Positions 40,511 to 49,260 of a stretch of 64,000 nt of DNA are shown here, piece after piece; position 1 is the first letter of the stretch; the number at the start of each line of letters is the position of its first letter. The notes under the pieces are model-generated. The model made no database searches and had not been told where the DNA came from. It saw only the letters and a program-made list of their open reading frames with translations. The position numbers and the translations under genes were made by a program. The DNA is from Bacteroidales bacterium (GTDB taxonomy: Bacteria > Bacteroidota > Bacteroidia > Bacteroidales > P3): the NCBI GenBank assembly GCA_017962445.1, contig JAGCVI010000004.1, positions 1 to 64,000 on the forward strand. Reading direction: 5' to 3'.

Positions 40511-43500
40511 ATGAATAAACTTCTCCCCACCATAAAAAAAGCATTAATCCTGCTTTTGATTGCCACCCCCCTCTGCAAGCACGCCGCAGCACAACACACC
40601 GCTGCGTCGCGCCTTGGTCAAGGCAACTGGTGGAAGATGGAAATTGCCAATAGCGGTGTCTACCGCATCGACGCTGCCACTGTCCCAGCCCTGGCTGGCG
40701 CTGCAACAGCTGATATCGCTGTGTTCAACCACCTCGGCGGACAACTCAGCGAACTTAACGGCGAAAGCCGCATCGACGACCTTGAGGAAATTCCCGTCGA
40801 AATCCACGACTTAAACAACAACGGCACTATCGACGACGGCGACTTCGTACTTTTCTACGCCTCGGGAGCCGACATATGGCAATACAGCTCCGACATTCAA
40901 AGGATAGTGCACCAAAACCACCCCTACTCCAAGTCAAACTACGCTTACCTGACCATTAGCCAAGGCAACCACCGACGAATATCAACTGCCTCGGCATCGT
41001 CGCCGTCTGGCTCAGTAATAACCACCTGCACCTCTCTGGCCCTGCACGAAAACGATCTTTACAACACTCACAAAAGCGGACAGATCTGGGTAGGCGAACG
41101 CTTCACAGGCACTGGCAACCACACCTCCGTGACACTCACCCTGCCTGCCACCCCGACAGCAAACCTCAAACTGCGCTACGGTCTCGCCTCGGTGACCACC
41201 GCCGCCAGCAGCTTCAACGTAAGCATCAACGGCACGACACGCAGCCACGCGTTCATAAGCCGCAAACCATACAACGTCTTCGTAGAGGAATTCCCTGCCT
41301 CGGCGAGCACCGAAGCAAATGTATCTATTACTTATCACGCAGGCGAAAACCTCGCCACAGGCTACCTCGACTTTGTAGAAATCGAAGCCACCGTGCCGAT
41401 GACAGCATCGTCAACAATGGCGACATTCTATGTACCAGCCTCCGACAACGCCTCCCACACTCACCGCATGACGGGTGCCAACACCAACACCCGCGTATGG
41501 GACATCACCGACATACATGACGTCACGTCTATGGCCGCTACCCTGTCCGGCTCACAGCTCGAATTCGTCAACACCACCGATAAACTGCGCTCCTACATTG
41601 TCTTCTCGACTTCGCAGGCCTTGTCTCCGTCCTCGGTGAGCGAACTGCCTAACCAGAACCTGCACGGCGCAGCCAACCCCGACATGGTCATAGTATGCCA
41701 CAACGACCTGCTCGGCGAGGCATCGCGACTGGCATCGCTACACAGCATCCACGACGGACTCAACGTGCTGACGGTGACCCAGGAACAGGTGTTCAACGAG
41801 TTCAGCTCCGGCATGACCGACCCAATGGCTATCCGCGAACTGATGCGCATGTTCTGGCTCCGCGCACAACAGGACTCCTCTCTCCCGCAGCCACGCCACC
41901 TGCTGCTGTTTGGCCGCGGCACCTACGACAACAAGAACCTCTTGGGACACAACCAGACTTCCGTGGTGACATATCAGACTCTCACTTCGTTCGACGACGA
42001 CGGCGGCTCGATGGCCACCGACGACCTGCTGACGTTCCTCGATGACGGCGAAAGCGGCACGGTGTTCGAAACCCTCGACATCTCAGTGGGTCGGCTGCCA
42101 GCCAAGAACAACGACGAAGCCACTCATATCGTCGACAAAATAGAACAGTACCTCATCCGCAGCGACCTCATGCAGGATAACATCCGCGGCGACTGGCGCA
42201 ACAGCGTGGCGCTGCTGGCCGACGACGCCGACCCTAGCTGCCCCGGCGACACTGTCTTCACCAACTCGTCCGAGATAACGGCTAACCTTATCGAAAACAA
42301 CTACCCGCAATACAATATCGACAAAATATACGCCGACGCATACATCCAGCAGTCGGGTGCCGACGGCTCCTACTACCCCGACGTCAACAACGCCCTGAAG
42401 AAGCGCCTCGACTACGGCTGCCTGCTGCTCAACTACATAGGCCACGGCTCGGCACAGTACATCGGCACAGAACGCTTCATGATGAAGTCTGACATCAGCG
42501 GCTACGCAAACTATCGACAGCTGCCTTTCTTCGTCACCAGCACCTGCACCTTCGGACGCTACGACAACCCCGACGAGACCTGCGGTGCCGAGGAATTCCT
42601 GCTCGCCGACGGAGCGGGTATAGGCTGCGTCGCCGCCTCACGCCCCATATCGCACGTGCAGTCGGTAAACACCGACATCGTGATGCAGTCGCTCAACCCC
42701 GCCAACACCATCGGCGATGCTATCCGCATAACAAAAAACCGCCGACCCACAACACAGGCTCTCATACTCATAGGCGACCCTGCCCTGCGACTCAGCTTCC
42801 CTAAGTACCGCGTCGTGGTCACAGCCATCAACGGCCGCCCCGTCGACAGCCTCCGGCTCGACAGCGCCATGGTGCTCTCGTCGGTTACCGTCGAAGGCGA
42901 GATTCACGACAACCTCGGAAATCTTGTCAGCGACTTCGACGGCACCATTTACCCCGAAGTGTACGATCGCGCCGTCACCGCCTCAACCCTCGCCAACGAC
43001 AACGAAGGCTGCGAAGTGCAGTTCTCCCAGCGCAACAGCCTGCTCTACAAGGGCAGCACCTCCGTCAACGGCGGACGCTTCAGCTACCACTTCATAGTGC
43101 CGCGCGACGTGGCATACAAATATGAGCGCGCCAAGCTCTGCCACTACGCCAAGAGCGCCACAGAGGATGCCTCAGGGGCCTATACCAACTTGATGCTGGG
43201 CGGTTACGACGAGAGCACCGTAATCAGCGAATGCCGTCCCGACATCCGGCTCTTCATGGGCGACACCAACTTCCGCAACGGCGGCATCACCGACGAGAAC
43301 CCAGCACTCGTCGCTCTCCTCTTCGACAGCATCGGAATCAACGCCGTGGGCAGCGGACTGGGACACGATATTGTGGCAACCATCGACAACAACCCCAACA
43401 ACATTATCACTCTCAACGATTTCTACGAGACTGACATCAACGACGAACATCGCGGCAGCATCCGCTACAACCTGCGCGGACTTAGTGCCGGTCGACATAC

Positions 43501-43882
43501 TATTACGCTCAAAGCCTGGAACATATACAACTTCTCAAACTCCGCCACTATTAGCTTCATAGTCCGCGGCACCGACGACATAGCAACCAGCTTCAACGCC
43601 AGCCCCAACCCGTCGAGCGATATCTCCTACCTGCAAATGGAGCACAACTGCAAAGGCTCTGTAACCAAAGCCACACTGCAGATTTTCGACATGCGCGGAG
43701 CCTGCGTGCGGACCTTCGAACCTACCGTTGCCGCCGAGAGCTACACCGTAGGACCCGTGGCTTGGGATCTCCGCAACGAAAGCGGTGTGCGCGTCTCCCC
43801 AGGCATCTACATCGCCCGCTTCACCGTGACCACCTCCGACGGCGACAAACTACACGAACAAGGCAAAATCGTGGTAAAATAG
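40511..43882 (+). CDS. porU: Type IX secretion sortase PorU
   Basis: A 1123-residue C25-type cysteine protease that removes the C-terminal signal of type IX cargo and attaches it to lipid at the cell surface. Signal peptide at residues 1-27 (A-A-A-Q). The catalytic pair is His645 (Y-I-G-H-G-S-A) and Cys679 (V-T-S-T-C-T-F-G), in the gingipain-type domain from about residue 400 to 740. A C-terminal signal-like beta domain (F-N-A-S-P-N-P ... G-K-I-V-V-K) ends the protein. The start is set at the ATG with a signal peptide. Divergent from the PorP/SprF gene and followed by porV. Confidence 0.93.
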   Translation: MNKLLPTIKKALILLLIATPLCKHAAAQHTAASRLGQGNWWKMEIANSGVYRIDAATVPALAGAATADIAVFNHLGGQLSELNGESRIDDLEEIPVEIHDLNNNGTIDDGDFVLFYASGADIWQYSSDIQRIVHQNHPYSKSNYAYLTISQGNHRRISTASASSPSGSVITTCTSLALHENDLYNTHKSGQIWVGERFTGTGNHTSVTLTLPATPTANLKLRYGLASVTTAASSFNVSINGTTRSHAFISRKPYNVFVEEFPASASTEANVSITYHAGENLATGYLDFVEIEATVPMTASSTMATFYVPASDNASHTHRMTGANTNTRVWDITDIHDVTSMAATLSGSQLEFVNTTDKLRSYIVFSTSQALSPSSVSELPNQNLHGAANPDMVIVCHNDLLGEASRLASLHSIHDGLNVLTVTQEQVFNEFSSGMTDPMAIRELMRMFWLRAQQDSSLPQPRHLLLFGRGTYDNKNLLGHNQTSVVTYQTLTSFDDDGGSMATDDLLTFLDDGESGTVFETLDISVGRLPAKNNDEATHIVDKIEQYLIRSDLMQDNIRGDWRNSVALLADDADPSCPGDTVFTNSSEITANLIENNYPQYNIDKIYADAYIQQSGADGSYYPDVNNALKKRLDYGCLLLNYIGHGSAQYIGTERFMMKSDISGYANYRQLPFFVTSTCTFGRYDNPDETCGAEEFLLADGAGIGCVAASRPISHVQSVNTDIVMQSLNPANTIGDAIRITKNRRPTTQALILIGDPALRLSFPKYRVVVTAINGRPVDSLRLDSAMVLSSVTVEGEIHDNLGNLVSDFDGTIYPEVYDRAVTASTLANDNEGCEVQFSQRNSLLYKGSTSVNGGRFSYHFIVPRDVAYKYERAKLCHYAKSATEDASGAYTNLMLGGYDESTVISECRPDIRLFMGDTNFRNGGITDENPALVALLFDSIGINAVGSGLGHDIVATIDNNPNNIITLNDFYETDINDEHRGSIRYNLRGLSAGRHTITLKAWNIYNFSNSATISFIVRGTDDIATSFNASPNPSSDISYLQMEHNCKGSVTKATLQIFDMRGACVRTFEPTVAAESYTVGPVAWDLRNESGVRVSPGIYIARFTVTTSDGDKLHEQGKIVVK

Positions 43883-43916
43883 CCAACCAATCATACTTTT
43901 CAGAAAATAATTTTGC

Positions 43917-43924
43917 TATCTTTG
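43917..43924 (+). promoter_or_regulatory. -7 element for porV
   Basis: TATCTTTG in the 153-base porU-porV gap, so porV has its own promoter as well as possible read-through. Confidence 0.6.
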
Positions 43925-44035
43925 CACAACATTGTTGCACTTGGTAGTTGAGTCTACATCTCCTTATTTTTTTCATCTCGACACAATAAATATATAGTAG
44001 TGGCGTTTTCTATATCGCATTTTATCAAAAACCTC

Positions 44036-45232
44036 ATGAAGAAAAACCAGACAGCCTTACTGTTTCTCGTGGCTGCCGTCATCTGCTTGACAGGCAAGGC
44101 CGCGGCTCAGGGCTACACCGACTACGATGTCTCGACAGGTAGAACAAACAACTACATACCCACCGGCATTCCCATACTGCAAATCGCTCCCGATGCCATA
44201 TCGGGTGCACTTGGTGACGTGGGTGTGGCGACAACACCCGATGCCTATTCAAGCCACTGGAACAACGCCAAGTTCGCCTTCGCACCAGAAGAGATGAGCA
44301 TAAGCACTACCTATACCCCTTGGCTCCGCAAGCTCGACAAGGAAATGAATTTCCTCTATCTGGGCGGCTACAAACGCATCAACAACCGCAGCGCCGTGGG
44401 AGCATCGCTGACCTACTTCACACTCGGCCGCATTCAGCACACAGGCATCAGCGGCGAGGAACTGGGCGAGTTCAACCCTAACGAGTTCGCCGCCGACGTG
44501 ACCTACGCCATGAAACTCTCCGACAACCTGTCGCTGGGCGCAACGGGACGCTTTGTGCATAGCGACCTGACACAAGGCCTCAGCATCGAAGACCAGACCA
44601 CCAAGGCCGCCAACGGCCTTGCCGCCGACGTTGGACTCTACTACCAGCAAGACATAGACAAGAACCAGCAGATAGCCCTTGGACTGCATATCAGCAACCT
44701 CGGTTCCAAGCTCTCCTACTCCGACGACGACACCGAGAACGAGTTTCTGCCTGCCAACCTGCGCATCGGCGGACGCTACACCTACGAAGTCGACGACTAT
44801 AACAAGGTCAACTTTATGCTCGACCTCAACAAAATGCTTGTCCCCACTCCGCCTATACTCACCCCCGACAGCACCTACAGCGGCCACTACGCCAATATGA
44901 CCGACTACCGCCAGACAAGCTCCATCATGGGTGCTTTCCAATCGTTCTACGACGCCCCTGGCGGCATGCGCGAGGAACTGCATGAAGTCACCGTGGGCGC
45001 AGGTGCCGAATACTGGTACGCCAACACCTTCGCCGCACGCATCGGTTACTTCTACGAACACAAAACAAAAGGCGCACGCCAGTACCTGACTCTCGGTGTC
45101 GGCGTGAAATACAACATCATGGTGTTCGATTTCTCCTACCTCGTCCCGACACGCAACTTCTCGAACAACCCGCTCGCCAATACACTGCGCGTCTCCATCG
45201 GACTGAACTTCGACAACAAAAAGAAGAAATGA
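44036..45232 (+). CDS. porV: Type IX secretion outer-membrane protein PorV
   Basis: A 398-residue 14-strand FadL-type barrel with signal peptide (K-A-A-A-Q). It collects cargo from the Sov translocon and hands it to PorU. Signature stretches are L-Q-I-A-P-D-A-I-S-G-A-L-G-D-V-G-V-A, followed by A-Y-S-S-H-W-N-N-A-K-F-A, and a final L-R-V-S-I-G-L-N-F. Start chosen at M-K-K-N-Q, directly before the signal. It overlaps ispF by 4 bases (ATGA). Confidence 0.93.
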   Translation: MKKNQTALLFLVAAVICLTGKAAAQGYTDYDVSTGRTNNYIPTGIPILQIAPDAISGALGDVGVATTPDAYSSHWNNAKFAFAPEEMSISTTYTPWLRKLDKEMNFLYLGGYKRINNRSAVGASLTYFTLGRIQHTGISGEELGEFNPNEFAADVTYAMKLSDNLSLGATGRFVHSDLTQGLSIEDQTTKAANGLAADVGLYYQQDIDKNQQIALGLHISNLGSKLSYSDDDTENEFLPANLRIGGRYTYEVDDYNKVNFMLDLNKMLVPTPPILTPDSTYSGHYANMTDYRQTSSIMGAFQSFYDAPGGMREELHEVTVGAGAEYWYANTFAARIGYFYEHKTKGARQYLTLGVGVKYNIMVFDFSYLVPTRNFSNNPLANTLRVSIGLNFDNKKKK

Positions 45233-45708
45233 AAATCCGCACCGGCATAGGATATGACGTCCACCGTCTGGACGAAGGGCTGCAGCTGTGGCTCGGCGGT
45301 GTCAACGTGCCCCATACCAAAGGTCTCGTAGGCCACTCTGATGCCGATGTGCTTATCCACGCCATCTGCGATGCCCTGCTCGGCGCAGCCGCACTAGGCG
45401 ACATAGGACAGCATTTTCCCGACAACGACCCCGCATACAAAGGCATCGACAGCAAGATTCTGCTCGACAGGACATGCACCCTGCTGCGCAACAACGGATT
45501 CGAAATCGGCAACGTCGACGCCATCCTCTGCATGCAACGCCCCAAAGTGGCCCCCTTCATCCCTGCCATGCGCCAGACGCTGGCCGACGTGATGCATATC
45601 GACACTCAGGATGTCTCCGTTAAGGCCACCACCACCGAACACCTTGGATTCGAAGGCCGCGAAGAGGGCATCTCCGCCATCGCCAACGTTCTAATCGTAA
45701 AACAGTAG
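45229..45708 (+). CDS. ispF: 2-C-methyl-D-erythritol 2,4-cyclodiphosphate synthase
   Basis: A 159-residue cytosolic enzyme of the MEP isoprenoid pathway. It converts CDP-methylerythritol 2-phosphate to the cyclic diphosphate and releases CMP. Metal ligands are visible in G-Y-D-V-H-R near the start and H-S-D-A-D-V-L-I-H. The D-I-G-Q-H-F-P-D-N-D-P motif and T-T-E-H-L-G-F-E-G-R-E-E-G-I complete the active site. Length is typical. Coupled to porV by an ATGA overlap. It shows that the organism uses the non-mevalonate pathway. Confidence 0.96.
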   Translation: MKIRTGIGYDVHRLDEGLQLWLGGVNVPHTKGLVGHSDADVLIHAICDALLGAAALGDIGQHFPDNDPAYKGIDSKILLDRTCTLLRNNGFEIGNVDAILCMQRPKVAPFIPAMRQTLADVMHIDTQDVSVKATTTEHLGFEGREEGISAIANVLIVKQ

Positions 45709-45711
45709 CTC

Positions 45712-45999
45712 ATGGACAAGAACCAATACAAAGAAAGCGAAAAAGAGGAACAAGGCCTTGACCTGCTCGACGACAACGGAAGCAAACTGGTGCTCTACAA
45801 CGACGACTACCATACCTTCGACTACGTCATAAAGGCTCTCGTCGACATCTGCCGCCACACCTACGAACAGGCCGAGCAGTGCACCATCATGATACACTAC
45901 ACAGGCAAATGCATCGTCAAAAGCGGCGGCTACGAAGAACTGTTGCCCATGCACACGGCTCTGCTGAACAAACAACTGACATCTGAAATCATTCAATAG
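45712..45999 (+). CDS. ClpS-type Clp protease adaptor
   Basis: A 95-residue adaptor that presents N-end-rule substrates to ClpAP/ClpCP. After a charged disordered start it shows the ClpS core L-V-L-Y-N-D-D-Y-H-T-F-D-Y-V-I, a helix with I-C-R-H-T-Y-E-Q-A-E-Q, then I-M-I-H-Y-T-G-K-C-I-V-K. The segment before the end corresponds to the ClpA-contacting helix. It lies 3 bases after ispF in the same transcript. Confidence 0.9.
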   Translation: MDKNQYKESEKEEQGLDLLDDNGSKLVLYNDDYHTFDYVIKALVDICRHTYEQAEQCTIMIHYTGKCIVKSGGYEELLPMHTALLNKQLTSEIIQ

Positions 46000-46008
46000 C
46001 AATAAATC

Positions 46009-46473
46009 ATGAGTTGGCCTATCATAATCATCGTTATCATCGCCGGCCTCGCCCTTGTGGCGCTCGAGATAGTGGCCCTGCCTGGCGCAATATGCGGCAT
46101 CGTGGGCGGATTGACCGTCATCGTCGGTATCTGGCAAAGCTATGCCAACTACGGCACCACGGCAGGCATCATCACTCTGCTCTGCAGCATCGCAGTCCTC
46201 GTAATCATGATGGCCATACTGATTAAAAGCGGCACATGGAAACGATTCAGTCTCAAAGAGTCGAGCGACGGCAAAACGAACCAGGTCGACACATCGTCAA
46301 TACATGTCGGCAGCCAAGGCTTATGCATCTCAAGGCTCGCCCCTGCCGGCAAAGCCCAGTTCGGCGACGAAATCACCGAAGTGCACAGCCTCGGAGAATT
46401 CATAGACCAGAACAGCCGCATCGAAGTTGTCGACATCGAAGGTTATCGTATCATTGTCAAGAAAATAGATTAA
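46009..46473 (+). CDS. NfeD-like membrane protein
   Basis: A 154-residue protein with two or three membrane helices in the first ~70 residues (I-I-I-I-V-I-I-A-G-L-A-L-V-A-L-E-I-V-A-L-P-G; then two more) and a C-terminal OB-fold domain (about 95-150; G-S-Q-G-L-C-I-S-R-L-A-P-A-G-K-A-Q-F-G-D). This is the NfeD architecture. NfeD-type proteins are partners of flotillins in membrane organisation. The flotillin-like gene follows after 26 bases, the standard order. Confidence 0.88.
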   Translation: MSWPIIIIVIIAGLALVALEIVALPGAICGIVGGLTVIVGIWQSYANYGTTAGIITLLCSIAVLVIMMAILIKSGTWKRFSLKESSDGKTNQVDTSSIHVGSQGLCISRLAPAGKAQFGDEITEVHSLGEFIDQNSRIEVVDIEGYRIIVKKID

Positions 46474-46499
46474 TTAATAACAAATAAAAAACTAAAAAA

Positions 46500-47483
46500 A
46501 TGGCAGATCCTATTACTCTCGTAATTATCTTCGGATGTATCATCTTTTTGATACTGTTTCTCTGGCTGGTTCCCATCGGAATCTGGTTCCAGGCTCTGAT
46601 TTCGGGCGTTCACACATCGCTCATCCAACTCATCTTCATGCGTTTCCGTAAGGTCCCGCCGTCGATCATTGTCAACAATATGGTGTCGGCAGCCAAAGCC
46701 GGACTCAAGGTGTCGCAGAATGAGCTCGAGGCTCACTATTTGGCTGGTGGCCGCGTCAACAGCGTAGTCAAGGCTCTCATATCGGCCGACAAAGCCAACA
46801 TGAACCTCGACTTCAAGACTTGCACCGCCATCGACCTCGCCGGCCGCGACGTGCTCAACGCCGTACAGACCTCCGTCAACCCTAAAGTTATCGACACTCC
46901 GCCCGTAGCAGCTGTTGCCAAAGACGGCATCCAGCTCATCGCCAAAGCCCGTGTCACCGTCCGCACCAACATCAAACAGCTGGTCGGCGGCGCAGGTGAA
47001 GAGACAATCCTCGCCCGCGTAGGCGAAGGCATCGTCACCTCCATCGGTTCGGCAGTAAGCCACAAGCAGGTGCTTGAAAACCCCGACAGCATCTCTAAAC
47101 TGGTGCTCACCAAGGGCCTCGACAGTGGCACTGCCTTCGAAATCCTCTCCATCGACATCGCCGACATCGACGTCGGAAAGAACATCGGTGCTCAGCTGCA
47201 GATGGACCAGGCCAACGCCGACAAGAACATCGCTCAGGCCAAGGCCGAGGAACGCCGTGCAATGGCTGTGGCTCAGGAACAGGAAATGAAAGCCAAGGCT
47301 CAGGAAGCACGCGCAAAGGTCATCGAGGCCGAAGCCGAAGTGCCGAAGGCTATGGCCGAAGCTTTCCGCAGCGGCAACATGGGCATAATGGACTACTACC
47401 GCATGAAGAACATCCAGGCCGATACCGACATGCGCGAATCAATATCCAAACCCACCGGTGCAAAAACCAACAAGGAACAATAA
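46500..47483 (+). CDS. floA: Flotillin-like protein FloA
   Basis: A 327-residue protein of the UPF0365/FloA family that organises membrane microdomains. One N-terminal membrane segment (residues about 5-27), then the long conserved region ([41 protein letters not shown]). The Ala/Glu-rich coiled-coil end (about 230-290; [11 protein letters not shown]) drives oligomers. Length typical. Paired with the NfeD gene upstream and followed by a strong terminator. Confidence 0.94.
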   Translation: MADPITLVIIFGCIIFLILFLWLVPIGIWFQALISGVHTSLIQLIFMRFRKVPPSIIVNNMVSAAKAGLKVSQNELEAHYLAGGRVNSVVKALISADKANMNLDFKTCTAIDLAGRDVLNAVQTSVNPKVIDTPPVAAVAKDGIQLIAKARVTVRTNIKQLVGGAGEETILARVGEGIVTSIGSAVSHKQVLENPDSISKLVLTKGLDSGTAFEILSIDIADIDVGKNIGAQLQMDQANADKNIAQAKAEERRAMAVAQEQEMKAKAQEARAKVIEAEAEVPKAMAEAFRSGNMGIMDYYRMKNIQADTDMRESISKPTGAKTNKEQ

Positions 47484-47503
47484 CTCCTACCGCTATACAT
47501 AAA

Positions 47504-47542
47504 GAAATGAGTTCGGTATCACACCGAACTCATTTCTTTTTT
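47504..47542 (+). terminator. Strong terminator after floA
   Basis: A perfect 14 bp stem: GAAATGAGTTCGGT at 47504-47517 pairs with 47523-47536. The loop is 5 bases and six T follow. It closes the porV-floA transcript and faces the end of murF. Confidence 0.95.
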
Positions 47543-47563
47543 AACCACTTTTTATTTTATCTT

Positions 47564-48967
47564 TTATAATACCTCTTTCAAAACCCACATCTTGTTGGAA
47601 TTAGAGCCTTTTATCAAGACCAAGGCCCCCGACAGCGGATTCTCCTTCAGGTATTTAGCGGCTTCGTCGCTTGTAGCAAACCACCTGACATTGTCGCCTT
47701 TTGCAAAGCGGAACTCCTCGCCGACAAGCACCACAAGCTCTAATCCGGCATCAGCAATCCTTTTGAAAAGCGTCTCGTGCTCACGTTTTGAATCTGCGCC
47801 AAGCTCTTTCATGCCTCCCAGCATCACAACTTTCCTATCCCTCTGCATAGCAATGAAATTGTCGATGGCGACTTTCATGCTCGACGGATTGGCGTTGTAG
47901 CAGTCCATAATCAGCTCGTTGCGTTCGGTCTTGACATACTGCGAACGGTTGTTCGACGGCACGTATTCTTCAATGGCAGTCTTTATATCAAACAGATCAA
48001 CACCAAAATAACGACCCACGCACACAGCAGCCATGGCGTTGTCATAGTTGTACGCTCCCAACAGCTGCGACTGCACGGTGTAGACCTGGTCACCATCTTC
48101 GAAATAGAACTTCATATAGGGGTTCGACGACACAAACGAGCCTTTGAACTCCGAAAGCTCGCTGCTGCCATAGGTCACCACTGACGCCATGGGCATATTG
48201 ACTCCTCGCGGCTTGAAATCATCGGTATAATCGGACGGCACCACCCTCGGAAAGAATGGCACCACGCCGGGAAACACCGACGGACTTGCTGATACCACGG
48301 CCATCTTCTCGGCACGCTCCATCAGAATCTCGTTGTCGGCATTGACGAAAATCACGCCGGCCATGGCTGCCAGATGCTTGTACAGCTCAGTCTTGGTCTT
48401 CACCACGCCTTTGAACGAGCCGAAACCGGCCAGGTGGGCTTTGCCCACATTGGTTATCAGTCCGAATTCGGGATTGGCTATATTGCACAGGAAATCAATC
48501 TCACCGGGATGGTTGGCACCCATCTCCACAATGGCTATCTCCGTGTCGGCAGGCATCGACAGCAGCGTCAACGGCACTCCGATATGGTTGTTGAAATTGC
48601 CCTGTGTGGCCCACGTGCGGTAACGTTTCGAAAGTACTGCATTGACAAGCTCCTTGGTGGTGGTCTTGCCATTGGTGCCTGTAATGCCTATCACCGGTAT
48701 CGTCAGCTGCGAACGGTGATAGCGCGCCAACTCCTGCAACGTAGCCAACACATCATCAACCAACACGCAACGGTCGTCAATCTTGTACTTGGGATTGTCC
48801 ACAACACAAAGCGACGCCCCCTTTTCAAGTGCCGAAGCAGCAAAGGTGTTGCCGTCGAAATTGTCGCCTTTCAGGGCAAAAAAGATACTACCTTCTTTCA
48901 CCTGACGCGAATCAGTGGTGACATCACGAGTCTTGAGGTATTCGGAATACAGTTCGGTAACATTCAT
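47564..48967 (-). CDS. murF: UDP-N-acetylmuramoyl-tripeptide:D-Ala-D-Ala ligase MurF
   Basis: A 467-residue cytoplasmic Mur ligase. It adds D-Ala-D-Ala to the UDP-MurNAc-tripeptide in peptidoglycan synthesis. Visible are the N-terminal substrate domain (V-T-T-D-S-R-Q-V-K-E-G-S-I-F-F-A-L-K-G), P-loop GITGTNGKTTTKEL (94-107), E-M-G-A-N-H-P-G-E-I and the C-terminal domain with D-C-Y-N-A-N-P-S-S-M. Usual MurF length. It is separate from the murF-alr fusion at 28040, so two MurF domains exist in this 64 kb. The gene is monocistronic between two terminators. Confidence 0.94.
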   Translation of the reverse strand: MNVTELYSEYLKTRDVTTDSRQVKEGSIFFALKGDNFDGNTFAASALEKGASLCVVDNPKYKIDDRCVLVDDVLATLQELARYHRSQLTIPVIGITGTNGKTTTKELVNAVLSKRYRTWATQGNFNNHIGVPLTLLSMPADTEIAIVEMGANHPGEIDFLCNIANPEFGLITNVGKAHLAGFGSFKGVVKTKTELYKHLAAMAGVIFVNADNEILMERAEKMAVVSASPSVFPGVVPFFPRVVPSDYTDDFKPRGVNMPMASVVTYGSSELSEFKGSFVSSNPYMKFYFEDGDQVYTVQSQLLGAYNYDNAMAAVCVGRYFGVDLFDIKTAIEEYVPSNNRSQYVKTERNELIMDCYNANPSSMKVAIDNFIAMQRDRKVVMLGGMKELGADSKREHETLFKRIADAGLELVVLVGEEFRFAKGDNVRWFATSDEAAKYLKENPLSGALVLIKGSNSNKMWVLKEVL

Positions 48968-49020
48968 GATTCAAAACGTTTTATTGTCCCTTTAACGGAA
49001 AAAAGGAAAAGATATTATAT

Positions 49021-49049
49021 AAAAAAAGACTCTTCATCTGTGAAGAGTC
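49021..49049 (-). terminator. Terminator of tRNA-Pro
   Basis: A perfect 9 bp stem (GACTCTTCA at 49028-49036 with TGAAGAGTC at 49041-49049), followed by seven T on the minus strand. Confidence 0.9.
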
Positions 49050-49061
49050 TTTCTGTTTCTG

Positions 49062-49135
49062 TCGGGGCGAGAAGACTCGAACTTCCGACCCCTTGCACCC
49101 CATGCAAGTGCGCTAGCCAACTGCGCCACGCCCCG
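49062..49135 (-). tRNA. tRNA-Pro, anticodon GGG
   Basis: Acceptor CGGGGCG with CGCCCCG, anticodon stem CTTGC with GCAAG around loop ATGGGGT (anticodon GGG, codon CCC/CCU), T arm with TTCGAGT loop, and discriminator A. A C1-G72 first pair is normal for bacterial tRNA-Pro. CCA is not encoded. Confidence 0.94.
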
Positions 49136-49171
49136 AACATTAACGCCTTCAAAAATCATGTTTCCGACCCT

Positions 49172-49191
49172 CGAAAGCGGTTGCAAAAGTA
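49172..49191 (-). promoter_or_regulatory. Promoter of tRNA-Pro
   Basis: TACTTTTGCAACCGCTTTCG on the minus strand, the same signature as before both tRNA-Val genes. The tRNA begins 36 bases downstream of its end. Confidence 0.8.
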
Positions 49192-49260
49192 CTACTTTTT
49201 ACAATACCAGCCAAATTTTTTTCTCTTTTTTCGTCAAAAAATCCGGCCAAATCACATTAA

